Source of the DNA: Bradyrhizobium sp. AUGA SZCCT0176
GTDB taxonomy: Bacteria > Pseudomonadota > Alphaproteobacteria > Rhizobiales > Xanthobacteraceae
NCBI RefSeq assembly: GCF_018130145.1
Contig: NZ_JAFCMB010000019.1
Location: 1-64,000 of the forward strand
Direction: 5' to 3'
DNA length: 64,000 nucleotides
Under the pieces are notes generated by a model. The model searched no databases. It saw only the letters and a program-made list of their open reading frames with translations, and had not been told where the DNA came from. The stretch's first letter is position 1. The number at the start of each line of letters is the position of its first letter. Positions 44,501-51,575 of the stretch are shown here, piece after piece. The position numbers and the translations under genes are program-made.

Positions 44501-45076
44501 GTGGTGCCCGCGATCTTCCGGCTCGGCACCTTCTACGAGAAGGGCATGAGCGTCAAAAAGGACGCCGATGTCGCGCGGCGTTACTATCTGCAGGCGGCCG
44601 AACGCGGCAACGCCAAGGCGATGCACAATCTGGCCGTTCTCGACGCCGATGGCGGCGGCAAGGGCGCCAACTACAAGGTCGCGTCGCAATGGTTCCGCAA
44701 GGCCGCCGATCGCGGCGTCGCCGACAGCCAGTTCAACCTCGGCATCCTCTATGCCCGCGGCATCGGGGTCGAGCAGAACCTCGCCGAATCCTTCAAATGG
44801 TTCAGCCTCGCCGCCGCGCAGGGCGATGCCGATTCCGGCCGCAAGCGTGACGATATCGCCAAGCGCCTCGACGCCCAGTCGCTGGCCGCGGCCAAGCTCG
44901 CGATCCAGACCTTTACGCCGGAGCCGCAGCCCGACGCCGCCGTGAATGTCGCAACCCCGGCCGGCGGCTGGGACCCGGCGCCTGCGCCCGCAGCTGCGAC
45001 CAAACCCGCCGCCAAGCAGGCTTCGACCAAGCGCGCCGCAGCCTCGGCGGCGGCGCCGCTGGCATCGACCCGATAA
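41510..45076 (+). CDS. PodJ-like polarity protein with Sel1 repeats
   Basis: A protein of 1188 residues. Cytoplasmic part (1 to about 790): an RHH-like start (SWSVEGIDPSVRERAEAAAR), long predicted coiled coils (for example IENEIRSLSRRIDETRQNGM and the many repeats of IxxLxxxL), and Pro/Ala-rich linkers. One membrane helix at about 791-813 (LLVGASVFAIVLSTFQLAM). Periplasmic part: Pro/Ile repeats, then three to four Sel1 units at about 963-1110. This order matches PodJ-type polar organisers of alphaproteobacteria. ATG 41510 chosen; 41450 is upstream. Confidence 0.82.
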   Translation: MNSRVSWSVEGIDPSVRERAEAAARRAGMSLSDWLNSTIGDSAPPNFRASYDEQPATPSAESREVADIHQRLDSITRQIDQISRPAPRSDAPRTEAPRAEPTVARQLNDAISRLDARLSQISNHAPRQPTMQDRQRQTDLVERAAAQVYRPSPPLSPTSFDSAIAEIAARQNELDGVPSRQMPPRSAPPMAAGMPPMAPSAPAMAYAPPMQPPAPAPAPAPMPAGPDFSSLERHLLKITSQIEAMQRPDNVEQSIAAFRTELADIRRAITEAMPRQAIDSIENEIRSLSRRIDETRQNGMDANVLANLERALGEIYDALRSLKPAEQLAGYDDAIRNLGTKLDLILRTNDDPSTVRQLEDAISAMRAIASNVASNDALARVSDDLHALSAKVDQLSRAGDNSESLASLEQRIAALTSSIETRERPVASDNSEYIEGALRSLSERLDRIPAGNDNASAFTHLEQRVTYLLERLETSGSQGGSGGGNLGRVEEGLQDILRHLEHQHANLARLADNTSSYAAPQSMDSGIVEAVKRELSDIRFNQSETDRRTQDSLETVHSTLGHVVDRLAMIEGDLRAVRAAPPVAAPAPAAYEAREEAPRAMMPPPSFAPPAYVPQAQPQAFAPQPKPELPNPAASQEHFTAAPRDFHAAEPVAPPAIPPMTPRAISEILEPHAAPPRTAIAPELPPDHPLEPGTRPTARASSPSERIAASESVINEISAAAKEPVSSSSFIAAARRAAQAAAAAPANEKAAKAAAKAASKATSKTSAKVTAIDNGKTDGKEPSNITSKIRSLLVGASVFAIVLSTFQLAMTLLDTGSAPQIPQMESTDPAPASKAPAENSAKPAMPAPAGPSMMSPAPIGRQSNNSSAPNTLDGAQVAIPQSTIPQAIIPQAAIPQTAIPPQAAMSIPPQAVMSPINAGDITGALPALPANGKPGMVQVPPGEQLPDGIGGPMLRAAALKGDPTAAYEVGVRFAEGKGVAANLDEAAKWYDRAAQAGVVPAIFRLGTFYEKGMSVKKDADVARRYYLQAAERGNAKAMHNLAVLDADGGGKGANYKVASQWFRKAADRGVADSQFNLGILYARGIGVEQNLAESFKWFSLAAAQGDADSGRKRDDIAKRLDAQSLAAAKLAIQTFTPEPQPDAAVNVATPAGGWDPAPAPAAATKPAAKQASTKRAAASAAAPLASTR

Positions 45077-45146
45077 TCCCTCCATATAAAGCCGTATGAT
45101 CTGACGGGGCCGGCGTGGCCTCGCGCGGCTTTGCAGTGAGGATCGA

Positions 45147-45989
45147 TTGTCTGCCGAAGATGGTCAGGACGGGGAAGGCCGTTTCCGAAGGTCGCCGACC
45201 GGGCCTTCGGTCGCGCCGCCGCGCAAGCCGGCCGAGCACTCCGCGCCTTCGCCGTGGCGATCTGCTCCGCTGCCGCCTCCTCCTCCGCAGCAACCGCAAA
45301 CGGTGCGGAGCCAATGGCCGCTCGGCTCCATTCTCATCTTCGTTCTTTTGCTTGCCGGCATCGCCATCCAGGCCTATCGCGACCTCTCGCGGCCCGATGC
45401 CTGGGATTACTGGAAGGACCAGTATGTCTCGCCGAGCCTGACCTCCTCGGTGGTCGCCAAACTCAATCTTGATGGCGCCGCGCGTGATCGGCGTGCCCTG
45501 TTCATCAAGGGAGAGATCGGACCCGGGGCCGCAAGATGGTTCCGCGAGAAACTGGACGAGGCCCAGCTTGCCGCCGGCGACGTGATCCTGATGTCTTCGC
45601 CCGGCGGCGATTTGAATCAGGCCGCGATCATTGGCGAGATCATTCGCTCGCGCGGACTGATCACGGCGGTCGGCACCGCCGATGCCGCGGGCCGCGTCAA
45701 ACCCTCCTATTGCGCCAGCGCCTGCGTGCTCGTCTATGCCGGCGGCAAGAGCCGCATCGGCGTGTTGGGTTCAGGCTTGGGCGTGCACCGGTTTACCACG
45801 ACAAAGCAAGTGGATGATCCGCTCGCCGAAGCCCAGAAGATATCAGGCGCGGTGCTGGGCTATATGACCAAAATGGGGGTTTCGTCGTCGGTCGTGCAGG
45901 CGATGTCCGAGACCAAGGACATCCGCTGGCTTGCGCCCAAGGAGGCGCTCGCCATGAACCTCGTCACCGATCCCCTCGGAAAGCCCTGA
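45147..45989 (+). CDS. Membrane-anchored ClpP-fold periplasmic protein
   Basis: A 280-residue protein: Pro-rich cytoplasmic head, one helix at about 57-76 (LGSILIFVLLLAGIAIQAY), then a ClpP/crotonase-like domain. Conserved MSSPGGDLNQAAIIGEI at about 148 and SYCASACVLVYAGG at about 187, where S191 could be a nucleophile. Similar proteins are common in Rhizobiales with no assigned substrate. TTG at 45147 follows TGAGGATCGA. It lies 70 bases after the PodJ-like gene. Confidence 0.75.
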   Translation: MSAEDGQDGEGRFRRSPTGPSVAPPRKPAEHSAPSPWRSAPLPPPPPQQPQTVRSQWPLGSILIFVLLLAGIAIQAYRDLSRPDAWDYWKDQYVSPSLTSSVVAKLNLDGAARDRRALFIKGEIGPGAARWFREKLDEAQLAAGDVILMSSPGGDLNQAAIIGEIIRSRGLITAVGTADAAGRVKPSYCASACVLVYAGGKSRIGVLGSGLGVHRFTTTKQVDDPLAEAQKISGAVLGYMTKMGVSSSVVQAMSETKDIRWLAPKEALAMNLVTDPLGKP

Positions 45990-46268
45990 ATCCGCCGGGC
46001 CCGGTCGGCCACGCAAATGTGATGCAGTGCATTCATCCGAATGTTTCACGCCGCCGTCGGAAGTGTGTGCAGGTGCGGCAAATAATTGCCTTCCGGGGCA
46101 TTCTTTAGTCCCCCCTGCCACTGATCTGGGTTATGCAAAGATGCGGCAACCGGTCCGCGTGCGCTGACCCTGCGCGCCAATCGGATTCCACTGCCGGCAA
46201 ATGCTCGAAACCATGCCCTGGGCGGCCGTTAGGCCAGGTCAACGGCAGACAACGAGAAGCAGACGCGC
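45990..46268. other. Intergenic region upstream of TauE
   Basis: Nothing recognised. It should carry the promoter of the TauE gene pair. Confidence 0.35.
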
Positions 46269-47195
46269 GTGCAGCTCTACCTTCCGATCGCAGACATTCC
46301 CGTCAATGTTTTCCTCATCCTGGCGATGGGCGCGGCGGTTGGTTTCGTCTCCGGCATGTTCGGCATCGGCGGCGGCTTCCTGATGACGCCGCTGTTGATC
46401 TTCGTCGGCATCGCGCCCGCGGTCGCCGTCGCCTCGGTCGCGAGCCACATCGCGGCTTCCTCCTTCTCGGGCGCGATATCCTATTGGAGGCGACGATCCA
46501 TCGATCCCATTCTGGCGTTGGTCTTGTTGACCGGCGGTACCGTCGGGACGGCGCTCGGGGTCTGGACGTTTACGCTGCTGCGCTCGCTCGGCCAGCTCGA
46601 TCTGTTGATCGCGACGTCCTACGTCATCCTGCTGACGACGGTCGGCGGGCTGATGTTTTGGGAAGGCCTGCGCGCGCTGCTGCGGACCCGCCGCGGCGGC
46701 GCGGCGACGATACGCCGCCCCGGCAGCCATGGCTGGATTCACGGCCTGCCGCTGAAGATGCGCTTCAAGCGCTCGAAGATCTACCTGTCCGTGATCCCCG
46801 TCGTCGTGATCGGCCTGATCATCGGCTTCATCGGCGCCGTCATGGGAATCGGCGGCGGCTTCATCCTGGTGCCGCTGATGATCTACGTGCTGCGGGTGCC
46901 GACTTCGACCGTGGTCGGCACCTCGATGGTGCTGACGCTGGTGACGATGATATTCGCCACCCTGCTGCATGCGGTGACCAATCATCTGGTCGACGCCGTG
47001 CTGGCGCTGATCCTGATGATCGGCGGCGTGACCGGCGCCCAGTTCGGCGCGCGCGCCGGCCAGAAGATCCGCGGTGAACATCTGCGGCTGCTGCTCGGGC
47101 TTCTGGTGCTCGCCGTCGGTATCCGCTTTGCCGTCGAACTGGTGATCCGGCCGGCCGATCTGTTCACGATCCGCGAAACGGGAGGCGGGGTATGA
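46269..47195 (+). CDS. TauE/SafE-family anion exporter
   Basis: A 308-residue membrane protein with about eight helices in two pseudo-symmetric halves, each with the family motif: MGAAVGFVSGMFGIGGGFLMTPLL and IGFIGAVMGIGGGFILVPLM. Members export sulfite, sulfoacetate or related organic anions; here the substrate is unknown. GTG start at 46269. Its stop overlaps the next gene by 4 bases (ATGA), so the two are translated together. Confidence 0.9.
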   Translation: MQLYLPIADIPVNVFLILAMGAAVGFVSGMFGIGGGFLMTPLLIFVGIAPAVAVASVASHIAASSFSGAISYWRRRSIDPILALVLLTGGTVGTALGVWTFTLLRSLGQLDLLIATSYVILLTTVGGLMFWEGLRALLRTRRGGAATIRRPGSHGWIHGLPLKMRFKRSKIYLSVIPVVVIGLIIGFIGAVMGIGGGFILVPLMIYVLRVPTSTVVGTSMVLTLVTMIFATLLHAVTNHLVDAVLALILMIGGVTGAQFGARAGQKIRGEHLRLLLGLLVLAVGIRFAVELVIRPADLFTIRETGGGV

Positions 47196-47977
47196 GCGCG
47201 CGCGCCTCGCTCATCGTGGCAAGTCTCGTGCTGGGTGCTGCGCTCGCCATTTCGCCGGCATGCGCCGAGCGGCTGATCGTGTCGGTGTCGAACCACCGCG
47301 TCACGGTGACGCCGAATTATTCCGGCGAGGAGCTGGTGCTGTTCGGCTCGGTCGAAAAGGACGCCCAGACGCCGGCCGGCCGCAACAATTACGATCTGGT
47401 CGTGACCGTCAGCGGACCGCGCGCCGACATGGTGACACGGCGCAAGGAGCGCAAGTTCGGCATCTGGATCAACACCGACTCCCGGCAATTCCTCAAAGTG
47501 CCGACCTATCTCGCGCTGTTTTCCAACCGGCCGTTCGACGCCATCGCCTCACCCGAAGTGCAGCGGCGGCAACAACTCGGGCTCAACAATGTCCTGCTGA
47601 CCCAGCGCGTCGGTCCTGATTTTGCCGACGTCGTGCCCAACGATCCGTTCCGCAGCGCGTTCGTGCGGCTGCGTACCCAGCACGGGCTTTATCGCGAGGA
47701 ACAATCGGCGGTGACGTTCCTGACGCCGACGCTGTTCCGCACCGGCATTCCGCTGCCGGGCGAGGTGCCGATCGGCACCTACGACGTCGAAATCAAGCTG
47801 TTCGCCGACGGCACGCTGGTCACGCGCACCGAAACCGCGTTCGAGATCGTCAAAGTCGGTTTCGAACAGTTCATCGCCAACGCCGCCCACAACAATGGTT
47901 TCGCCTACGGGCTGGTGACGGCCTTCATGGCGCTGATGACGGGCTGGATGGCGTCGATCGTGTTCCGGAAGGATTGA
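47192..47977 (+). CDS. Alph_Pro_TM (TIGR02186-type) protein
   Basis: A 261-residue exported protein with a signal peptide (SLIVASLVLGAALAISPACA) and a C-terminal membrane helix (GFAYGLVTAFMALMTGWMASIVF). The large periplasmic part begins RLIVSVSNHRVTVTPNYSGEELVLFGSVE and contains EVPIGTYDVEIKLFADG, both typical of this alphaproteobacterial family of unknown function. GGAGG at 47181-47185 and the ATGA overlap tie it to TauE; it may be a periplasmic partner of the exporter. Confidence 0.82.
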   Translation: MSARASLIVASLVLGAALAISPACAERLIVSVSNHRVTVTPNYSGEELVLFGSVEKDAQTPAGRNNYDLVVTVSGPRADMVTRRKERKFGIWINTDSRQFLKVPTYLALFSNRPFDAIASPEVQRRQQLGLNNVLLTQRVGPDFADVVPNDPFRSAFVRLRTQHGLYREEQSAVTFLTPTLFRTGIPLPGEVPIGTYDVEIKLFADGTLVTRTETAFEIVKVGFEQFIANAAHNNGFAYGLVTAFMALMTGWMASIVFRKD

Positions 47978-47984
47978 ATCCCGA

Positions 47985-48062
47985 CGTAGCCCGGATGAGC
48001 GAAGCGACATCCGGGGCAGTGTCGCGATGGCTCCCGGATATCGCTGCGCTCATCCGGGCTAC
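47985..48062. repeat. Intergenic inverted repeat (GTAGCCCGGATGAGCG type)
   Basis: CGTAGCCCGGATGAGCG on the left and CGCTCATCCGGGCTACG on the right, around about 45 bases, with a nested ATCCGGG/CCCGGAT pair. It separates convergent genes. Confidence 0.85.
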
Positions 48063-48099
48063 GGTCCATTTCACAACAGGCTGATTAGCATCGCCGCGT

Positions 48100-49017
48100 T
48101 CACGCAGCACCAGCGGCTCTGCTGGGCCGCGTCACCAGATAAATCCCGAGCGCCACCGGAATGATCCCGAGCAGGTCGCGGAATTCGACGTGCTCGCCCA
48201 GCACGAGGAAGGCGAACAGCATGCCGAGCGGCGGCATCAGGAAGTGATAGGCGCTCGCAGCGGTGGCGCCGCAGACCTTCAGCAGGTGAAACCACAGCAA
48301 ATAGGCCAGGATCGATCCGCCCAGCACCAGGAAGGCGAATGCGCCGAGCAGTCGCGCGCTCGGCACGATGTCGCCGACGCTGGAAAACGTGAAGGCGAAC
48401 GGCAGCAGCGCCAGGCCGCCGGCGAGATTCTGCACGCCGTTGCCGACCCACAGGCTGCCCTTCGGCGCCAGCACCTTGAACAGGATGGTGCCGACCACGA
48501 TCGAGGCGAGCGACGCCAGCGTGTAGACGATGCCGTCCATGCTGTCTGACCCAACCGACATGCGATGCCAGACGATAAAGCCGACGCCGGCGATGCCGAG
48601 TAAAAGTCCCATTACCTTGCGCCAGGTCAGCACCTCGCCGAGAAACACCGCCGCCGCGACAGCGGTGAACACCGGATTGGCGCTGACGATCAGCCCGCCG
48701 AGGCCGGCGGATACGGTCTTGAGGCCGGTGTAACCGAGCCCGAGATAGAGCGCGTTGTTGGCGACGCCGAGCACGGCAAACACGGCGGCGTCGCGCCAGC
48801 TGAGTTGCCAGCCTTCGTTGCGCAGTGCGGATATGCCGAGGATAAGCACGCCCGCGAGCGAAAACCGCGCCGTGAGCAGGATCAGCGGCGGACAATCGGT
48901 GACACCGATCTTGCCGGCGACGAAGGCAAAGCTCCAGAGCAGGCAGAACAGCGTGATCGTGAGCGGCAGCCAATTGAAACCGGTGCGGGGAACGGCAATC
49001 GAGGGCGCGAGCGACAT
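48100..49017 (-). CDS. EamA/DMT-family exporter
   Basis: A 305-residue membrane protein with ten predicted helices in two EamA repeats (LCLLWSFAFVAGKIG ... NPVFTAVAAAVFLGE, then GGSILAYLLWFHLLKVCGATAASAYHFLMPPLGMLFAFLVLGEH). Such proteins export amino acids or metabolites. ATG 49017 has GAAGGAGAC upstream. Divergent from a LysR gene 113 bases away, a common layout in which the regulator controls the exporter. Confidence 0.9.
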   Translation of the reverse strand: MSLAPSIAVPRTGFNWLPLTITLFCLLWSFAFVAGKIGVTDCPPLILLTARFSLAGVLILGISALRNEGWQLSWRDAAVFAVLGVANNALYLGLGYTGLKTVSAGLGGLIVSANPVFTAVAAAVFLGEVLTWRKVMGLLLGIAGVGFIVWHRMSVGSDSMDGIVYTLASLASIVVGTILFKVLAPKGSLWVGNGVQNLAGGLALLPFAFTFSSVGDIVPSARLLGAFAFLVLGGSILAYLLWFHLLKVCGATAASAYHFLMPPLGMLFAFLVLGEHVEFRDLLGIIPVALGIYLVTRPSRAAGAA

Positions 49018-49088
49018 GGAAAGTCTCCTTCGCCAATGATGTAGGCCCGCGCCTTGATATTTAGAAATTAAATGATAAACTGACACTC

Positions 49089-49110
49089 AGTGAATTTATG
49101 AATAGTCACT
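49089..49110. promoter_or_regulatory. Candidate LysR-type site
   Basis: AGTGA and TCACT mirror each other at the ends of a 22-base AT-rich segment in the gap between the exporter and LysR genes. LysR proteins usually bind such interrupted dyads in the divergent gap. Short arms, so only suggestive. Confidence 0.4.
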
Positions 49111-49130
49111 TCTGTGGAGTGAGACGAGCC

Positions 49131-50000
49131 ATGGCCATGCTCGATCTGGAACTGCTGCGCAGCTTCGTCTCGGTGGTGGATTCCGGCGGCTTCACCCGCG
49201 CCGGCGAGCGCGTCCACCGCACCCAGTCGACCGTCAGCCAGCAGATCAAGCGTCTGGAGGAGGACGTCGGCCAGCCGTTGCTGAACCGGAGCGGCAAGGA
49301 CGTCACGCCGACCGAGGCCGGCGAACGGTTGCTGTCCTATGCGCGGCGGCTGCTGTCGCTGGCGGAAGAGGCCCGCGATGTGCTGACGCGCCCCGGCAGT
49401 GAAGGCGCGATCCGGCTCGGCGTGCCCGAAGATTTTGCCGCCTACCGGCTGGCGAAATTGCTGGCGGCGTTTTCGCGCTCGCATCCGCAGCTGCGGATGG
49501 ATGTCCGCTCCGACCAGAGCACTTACCTGAAGCGCGACCTCGAACGCGGCGAACTCGATCTGGCGCTGTTCAAGCGCGCCGCCGGCGAGAAAATCGGCAT
49601 CGCGGTGTGGCCCGAACGGGTGCACTGGGTCACCAGCAAGAGCCGGCCCCGCGACACCAGCACTGGCTCGGTGCCGCTGATCGGCTTTCCCACCGGATGC
49701 CTCTATCGCTCGCGCGCGATCCACGCGCTGGAAAGCGCCGGCCGCGCCTGGCACATGGCCTACACGTCCTCCAGCCTCTCCGGCATCCAGGCCGCGGTTG
49801 CCGCCGGCATGGGCCTGAGCATTCTGTCCGAGATGGCGATCCAGGCCGACCATCGCGTGCTGACCGCGAAAGACGGTTTTGCGCCGATCGACCGCACCGA
49901 AGTCGCGCTGGTCGCCGCACCGGATGCCAGCCCCGCCACGTTGCGGCTCGCCGATCGGCTGGCGGAGTTTTGCAATACGGTGCAGGCGAAGGCGGCGTAG
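49131..50000 (+). CDS. LysR-family transcriptional regulator
   Basis: A 289-residue regulator. Winged helix-turn-helix in the first 65 residues (LDLELLRSFVSVVDSGGFTRAGERVHRTQSTVSQQIKRLE), then a periplasmic-binding-protein-like effector domain (AIRLGVPEDFAAYRLAKLLAAF onward). GGAG lies before the ATG at 49131; 49137 is also in frame. Likely controls the divergent EamA exporter. Confidence 0.92.
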   Translation: MAMLDLELLRSFVSVVDSGGFTRAGERVHRTQSTVSQQIKRLEEDVGQPLLNRSGKDVTPTEAGERLLSYARRLLSLAEEARDVLTRPGSEGAIRLGVPEDFAAYRLAKLLAAFSRSHPQLRMDVRSDQSTYLKRDLERGELDLALFKRAAGEKIGIAVWPERVHWVTSKSRPRDTSTGSVPLIGFPTGCLYRSRAIHALESAGRAWHMAYTSSSLSGIQAAVAAGMGLSILSEMAIQADHRVLTAKDGFAPIDRTEVALVAAPDASPATLRLADRLAEFCNTVQAKAA

Positions 50001-50088
50001 CTTGCGGCGAACTCGGCACGCCCCCTCTCCCGCTTGCGAGGGCTGGGGTGCGCACCAAGTAACGCATGCCGAATGGTGCGTCGGGGGA

Positions 50089-50478
50089 TCAGTTTACTTT
50101 CATGTTGCCGGCGCCATCGACATCGCTGGCAGGATTGTATCCGGAGTCGTGCAGGTTCTTGAGGTACACCCGCTGCGACGGGGCACCGGCCGGCGCAAAA
50201 CCCCCGGCCATGGAAGCGTTGGCGTCGTGGGGGTGGCGGCGCTGCGTTCCAGCCACCCTGGCTCCGGCCCGTGCATTGTACGCACCGTTTTCAAAATTCG
50301 CGGCGCTCGCACCTGCTGGGCCGCCCGGCTCCGCCATCATCTTGCTGGCGGGGGTCGGCGCGCCTTTGTTCAGGACATCGCGATCCGGATACATTGCGCA
50401 GTCCGTGCACTGCGCAAACGCTGCGGACGACAGAGCGACCGACATCAAGGATGCGGCAACGAGTGTTTTGTAGTTCAT
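50089..50478 (-). CDS. Small secreted hypothetical protein
   Basis: A 129-residue protein with a signal peptide (MNYKTLVAASLMSVALSSAAFA) and a mature part starting QCTDCAMYPDRDVLNKGAP with a CxxC pair. The remainder is Gly/Ala/Asn-rich and looks disordered. No family recognised. ATG at 50478, with the signal peptide defining the start; the longer frame to 50712 has no resemblance to coding sequence. Confidence 0.65.
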   Translation of the reverse strand: MNYKTLVAASLMSVALSSAAFAQCTDCAMYPDRDVLNKGAPTPASKMMAEPGGPAGASAANFENGAYNARAGARVAGTQRRHPHDANASMAGGFAPAGAPSQRVYLKNLHDSGYNPASDVDGAGNMKVN

Positions 50479-50861
50479 GGTATTTGCTCCATGGTTAAGC
50501 GAGTTACAGCTCGCTTTGTTTTGTAATTGGCCCGTTGTCCCGGAGGGACAACCCGGCTCTCCCGCCGAGGCCTGATGCGTTTTTCGAGGTAGTCGATGAA
50601 CCCCGTTGACGCATTGGAGTCGCGGCACGCATGGAGGACACCGACTCCCTTTCGGCCGTCGCCGAACTCCATGTGCCGTTGTCGATAGCTTGGCGCGGTG
50701 CTGTTGCGCCAATCAACAATGGCTCACCGCATAGTGAAACGGAGTTGACTCACAATTTCGAAATCTACCGATAGATTCGGTCGCAGACGCTGATGCGCGT
50801 TCGCTTGGCTTTGGCTCGTATCAGCTTTGGTTCGTATCAACGGTGAGCTGCGGTCGCTCTC
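50479..50861. other. Intergenic region with a short palindrome
   Basis: About 380 bases without a convincing gene. AATCTA and TAGATT mirror each other at 50762-50777 around four bases. The rest shows nothing I recognise. Confidence 0.4.
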
Positions 50862-51572
50862 TCAGTAACACCGCGACGCTGCGATCGCGTGCAGTCTGTT
50901 GTCGCCGAGCACGTGCGCCATCAGGCCCGGTGTCTGGAATATCTTTGCGAACGCCGGATCGCGGATGCTGAGGCCGCCGGTATAGGCGCCGAACGCCGGC
51001 ATTACCGCGCGTTCGCCGTCGCAGGCGAAGCAGCGCCGCTCCATCGCGCGGCCGCGCGTGGCGACGCGGGCCTTGGGGTGCAGATGGCCCGCGATCTCGC
51101 CTGACGCGCCCGTGGGCTCATGACGGAACGTGATGTTGCCGATCGCGACGTCACTGGCGACGACGCCGCCGAGATCGGACGGCAACGCCGGATCATGATT
51201 GCCCGCGATCCAGATCCAGTCGCGCCGCGCCTGCATCGCTGACAGCGCCTCGCGGTCGGGCGCGGACAGCCGCTCATGCGCATCGCGGTCGTGAAAACTG
51301 TCGCCGAGCGCGATCACCATGCGCGGGTCGTGCCGCGCGATCACGGCGGCAAGCCGGCTCAGCGTCGCCACCGTGTCGTAAGGCGGCAGCAGCACGCCGC
51401 GCGCGGCGAAGCTGGAGCCTTTTTCCAGATGCAGGTCGGAAACGACCAGCAGGCGCTGTTCCTGCCAGAACAGCGCGCCGGAGAGATCGGCGAGGAAAGT
51501 GACATCCGCAATCGCAACCTTCGAAACCCGCGCCATTTGATCATCGTCCGAAGATTGCGCCGATGCCGTCAC
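50862..51572 (-). CDS. pdeM: Ligase-associated DNA repair endonuclease PdeM
   Basis: A calcineurin-like metallophosphoesterase of up to 236 residues. Metal motifs: VVSDLHLEKG (D and H), GDSFHD, GNHD in WIAGNHDPALP, and GHLHPKAR. PdeM is the phosphodiesterase partner of the bacterial Lhr-ligase repair set. GTG at 51572 has AGGG six bases upstream; ATG at 51536 starts at the family core. It follows the helicase stop by 3 bases, so the two are one transcript. Confidence 0.88.
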   Translation of the reverse strand: MTASAQSSDDDQMARVSKVAIADVTFLADLSGALFWQEQRLLVVSDLHLEKGSSFAARGVLLPPYDTVATLSRLAAVIARHDPRMVIALGDSFHDRDAHERLSAPDREALSAMQARRDWIWIAGNHDPALPSDLGGVVASDVAIGNITFRHEPTGASGEIAGHLHPKARVATRGRAMERRCFACDGERAVMPAFGAYTGGLSIRDPAFAKIFQTPGLMAHVLGDNRLHAIAASRCY

Positions 51573-51575
51573 GTT

